From the NCBI GenBank assembly GCA_951230915.1, contig OX579640.1, positions 14,776,981 to 14,840,980 on the forward strand: a DNA stretch of 64,000 nucleotides, read 5' to 3'. Below the pieces are notes generated by a model that saw only the letters and a list, made by a program, of their open reading frames with translations, had not been told where the DNA came from and made no database searches. Shown piece by piece: positions 61,399 to 64,000 of this stretch. Within the stretch, counting starts at the first letter, position 1; each line of letters opens with the position of its first letter. The position numbers and the translations under genes are program-made. The DNA is from Antitrichia curtipendula. Its lineage: Eukaryota > Streptophyta > Bryopsida > Hypnales > Leucodontaceae.

Positions 61399-63608
61399 AT
61401 GGCGATGGAGGAGAAGGATGGCGCGGCAGCCGCCCTGGAGATGGTCACCTTCACCATCATCATCGACGACATTGTGTACCCCGACGGCCGCACTGCCATG
61501 GCCTGCCTTGGCGGCGGAGGTCACACACACATGCCATTCCTTCCATTCTTTCCGTTCCTTCTCTTAAATTTCCATGCCAGTGCTCGACTTCGCTCTACAT
61601 GTTCGCTGTTTTAAGCATCTCCTGATTCCTAATTCCTAAGAGAATCTCTTTTTGTGCCGAGCTGCTTGTATTTCTTTGTGTTTCTAGATTCTGTGTGTCT
61701 TTGCTGGACTTTTTGAGCTCTTTTGTCTTGCTGGTGTGAGATTTGGTATTACATTTCAATTTTCTCACAGTTGAATTGTAATTCTGCGATGTGCATTTCG
61801 ATCTAAGAAATTCTTTCTGCATTATGATTTGTACAGCGTGATTTGCGTGCTTCGACTTCGTTGCGGTCCAATTTCTAACTTATTTACCGATTACAGGATG
61901 CTTACTGTTCCTATGAGATTCTCACTGTACTTTTGGCGCCGAGCTGCTTCTGTTTCTTCGTGTTTCTCGGTTCTCTATCACCTGCGTTACTTTTTCGAGC
62001 TCTTTGTCTTGCTCGTGTGAGATTTGGTGTTTTGATTTGGTGTTACATCTCTCAAATTTCTCAATTGAATTGTTTAATCTCTGCGATGTGCATTTCGATG
62101 TACGAAATTCTTTCAGTGCAGCGGGATTTGCGTCTTTTGAGTTCGCTGCTGTTCAATTTTTATTTTGTTTATCGACTGTGGGATGCTTACTGATTCTAAG
62201 AGATTCTTACTGTTCTTTTGGTATCGAGCTGCTCCATTTCTTCGTGTTTCTCGGTTCTCTGTGTCTTACTGGACTTTTTTGAGCTCTTTGTCTTGCTGAT
62301 GTGAGATTTGGTGTTACATTTCTTAATTTTCTCTTATTTGACTTGTTTAATCTCTGCGATGTGCATTTCGATCTAAGAAATTCTCTCTGAATTACGATAT
62401 GTACTGCGGGATTGGCGTCTTTCGAGTTCGCTACTTTCAGATTTTAATTTATTTATCGATTGCGGGATGCTTACTGTTTCTAAGAGATTCTCATTGTTCT
62501 TTTGGTACATGAGCTGCTGCTTAATGCAAACGGCTAAAATTTCACCTGATTTACATATTCATACAGCTGATATCAATTGCTTAGGGTATGTAGCTATTCT
62601 TACATATCCTACTATTGGCGGAGTTACTGCTGGTTTTGGTTCTTCCTGTTTCTCGGTTGACCGCGACTTTTTGAGATTTTTTGAGTCCCTTGTGGAGTTG
62701 TGGATTCGGATGCATGGTTAGAGTGCAGGGCTTTTAGGACTAAAGAGCTAATATGGTTCAAATCTTGTTCTCCAAGATTTTACTGTATATTGTAGCATGA
62801 AAGCTACTGTAGCATTAAGCTGTTGCTACCGAATGATTGAATCGAAGGTAATTTCAAGAAGATTAAATGTAGTCCTTTTAGTTGCAATTGCAACATCAAC
62901 GGTTCCTCTGATTTTCTGAGCGGGATTTTTGATGATCTTGTTTTAGAAGGGTTTGGTTTACAGAATGGATCTGTGGCATTAGTGCTGCACCCATGGCTGT
63001 TCTTTAGAGTTGAAATTTGTCAATCGAGAGGTCTCATTTTTACTAATTATGTAATTGTGACTCGGTTTTCTCAGGGCATATGCTATGTGGTTCAGAATTC
63101 TGTTCTATGGAGACATTGAAGTGATTTAAGATTCGTATTCGTATTTGATTCAAGATTCTTATTGGAATGTAGTTTCAGAAATTAACTACCAAGTTGTGTG
63201 TATACTGCAGGTCCTCAAACGGCTTTTGGAGCTCTTCTCTGGTTATTAAACGGAGAGAGGTCGATCTACCTTCTTGCCAGCATCCTCGATTTTATATCGT
63301 CTTTCTGCACCTCTTTTTGAAGGCGTTTGCTAATTACAATGAGCTAGATGTAAGAAGGAAGAATACCATACATTTAGGCCGGCACTAACTGTGGCATTAG
63401 GGATGTTCATGTGACGAACGATTGTGCGTTTTTTGCATTGGTTTGAGTGTTCGGAGTCTTCATGATCCCTCCTCTTCTCTGCAGAGTGGGGCTTGCATCA
63501 GGAGTTGGTGAAGACTTTCCAGATTCATGTAAGGATTGGCTTGAAACAGCGGGCGTTGATACGGGCGGCCTTGTGCTGTGGCCGTTTGCTACTCTAAGAG
63601 CGTGGCAG
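61399..63608 (+). CDS. PfkB-family carbohydrate kinase, MAK32-like, N-terminal part (partial)
   Basis: Likely small-molecule kinase of the ribokinase/PfkB fold; its substrate is not known. Exons 61399-61519, 63211-63259 and 63485-63608 join in frame to give 98 residues, and the gene continues past the window after a donor at 63609. Features: MVTFTIIIDDIVYPDGRT strand, the glycine-rich GGGGPQTAFG motif that closes over the sugar in this family, then RVGLASGVGEDFPDSC and GVDTGGL...RAWQ. The order fits fungal MAK32-type proteins better than ribokinase or fructokinase. The start is ATG 61399 or 61405. Exon 2 is only 49 bp; its donor was chosen because it restores ERVGLASG. The first intron (1.69 kb) carries tandem repeats. 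The catalytic C-terminal part cannot be seen. Confidence 0.7.
61641..62525 (+). repeat. Intronic tandem repeat, about 285-bp unit, three and a part copies
   Basis: Units begin with gaga.tctc at 61641, 61915, 62200 and 62484. Each contains gagctgct..tttctt.gtgtttct, gagctctt.tgtcttgct, gtgagatttggt, gcgatgtgcatttcgat and a run ending ggatgcttactg. Unit lengths are 274, 285 and 284 bp; the fourth stops after about 40 bp. All lie in intron 1 of the kinase gene. Confidence 0.88.
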
Positions 63609-64000
63609 GTCAGGTGCACTCCATAAACCTTACTTTCTTTTCGTGAATGATGGTCTGATGAGAATTTTGGAAAGACTGAATGCCTGATTCTGTATTAAAT
63701 ATGATTTTAAATGGAATCGTCAAATGTATTTTTAATAGCTTGACACCAGCTTGGAAGTAGTTCAAAGTGCCCTTTTGATTCATTTTGATCAAAAAGGAAA
63801 AACAAACATAAAAATGATCCAACAAAACACCATAAAATGAATTCAAGAAGTAAAATCAACTTTGAGTTCAAATTTTTGTTCAATGTAAGATGAATTTAAA
63901 TGGAATCAGCTAATTCTATGCGGAAAAGCCCGCACGATCAATCACTCACAAGAAACAAGACGTACAAACATCAAATGCGACCAGTCGTGCCAGATAGTAG
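63609..64000. other. Start of kinase intron 3, running off the window
   Basis: Begins with a gt donor after the CAG at 63606-63608. No continuing exon was recognised before the window ends. Confidence 0.5.

Noticed and set aside
1..64000. tRNA, rRNA, CRISPR arrays, organelle insertions, intact retrotransposon or transposase genes
   Set aside because: Looked for on both strands and none recognised. Short or diverged tRNAs could have been missed by eye.

Overview
This window is nuclear DNA from a land plant. The four genes are interrupted by GT-AG introns, carry plant-type proteins (a PP2A A subunit, RPN8, a DREB-type AP2/ERF factor) and sit in very AT-rich, repeat-filled intergenic DNA. A moss or other bryophyte-grade plant fits best: one gene per roughly 15 kb, short exons, and an unusual plant PfkB kinase. 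That placement is an inference, not something the sequence proves.

Layout. 81-4972 (+): a complete 12-exon gene for the PP2A scaffold subunit A. 8072-12029 (-): a complete 10-exon gene for the 26S proteasome lid subunit RPN8, convergent with the PP2A gene. 12.4-40 kb: an AT-rich desert with no convincing gene, packed with short inverted-repeat transposons. 40.3-49.9 kb: visibly more GC-rich, mostly low-repeat DNA with several local tandem duplications and no recognised gene. 49988-52391 (+): a 3-exon DREB-type AP2/ERF gene. 53.5-60.7 kb: a second transposon-rich desert. About 60960-61300: a broken fragment of a ribosomal protein L5 gene, which still shows its intron. 61399 to beyond 63608 (+): the first three exons of a PfkB-family (MAK32-like) sugar kinase that runs off the window.

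The main unexplained structure is the mobile DNA. At least eleven copies of one non-autonomous family (called A here) are flanked by TTAA and have termini of the CCCCTAAA type. One end carries a short GTCCCC/GGGGAC hairpin. Copies occur in a long form of about 900-940 bp and a short form of about 520-590 bp. Two smaller families (B and C) use the same TTAA target and related ends. One A copy is inserted inside another exactly at TTAA, and C, B and A are stacked end to end at 22.4-24.5 kb. TTAA targets with CCC..GGG ends are the signature of the piggyBac superfamily. No transposase is present, so an enzyme elsewhere in the genome would have to move them. Other elements are two copies of a roughly 286-bp hAT-type element with perfect 8-bp target duplications (one inserted into a family B copy), a Stowaway-like element, a Mutator-like miniature element and several unclassified repeats.

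The genes do not form a pathway; they are independent housekeeping and regulatory loci. No tRNA, rRNA, CRISPR array or organellar sequence was recognised.
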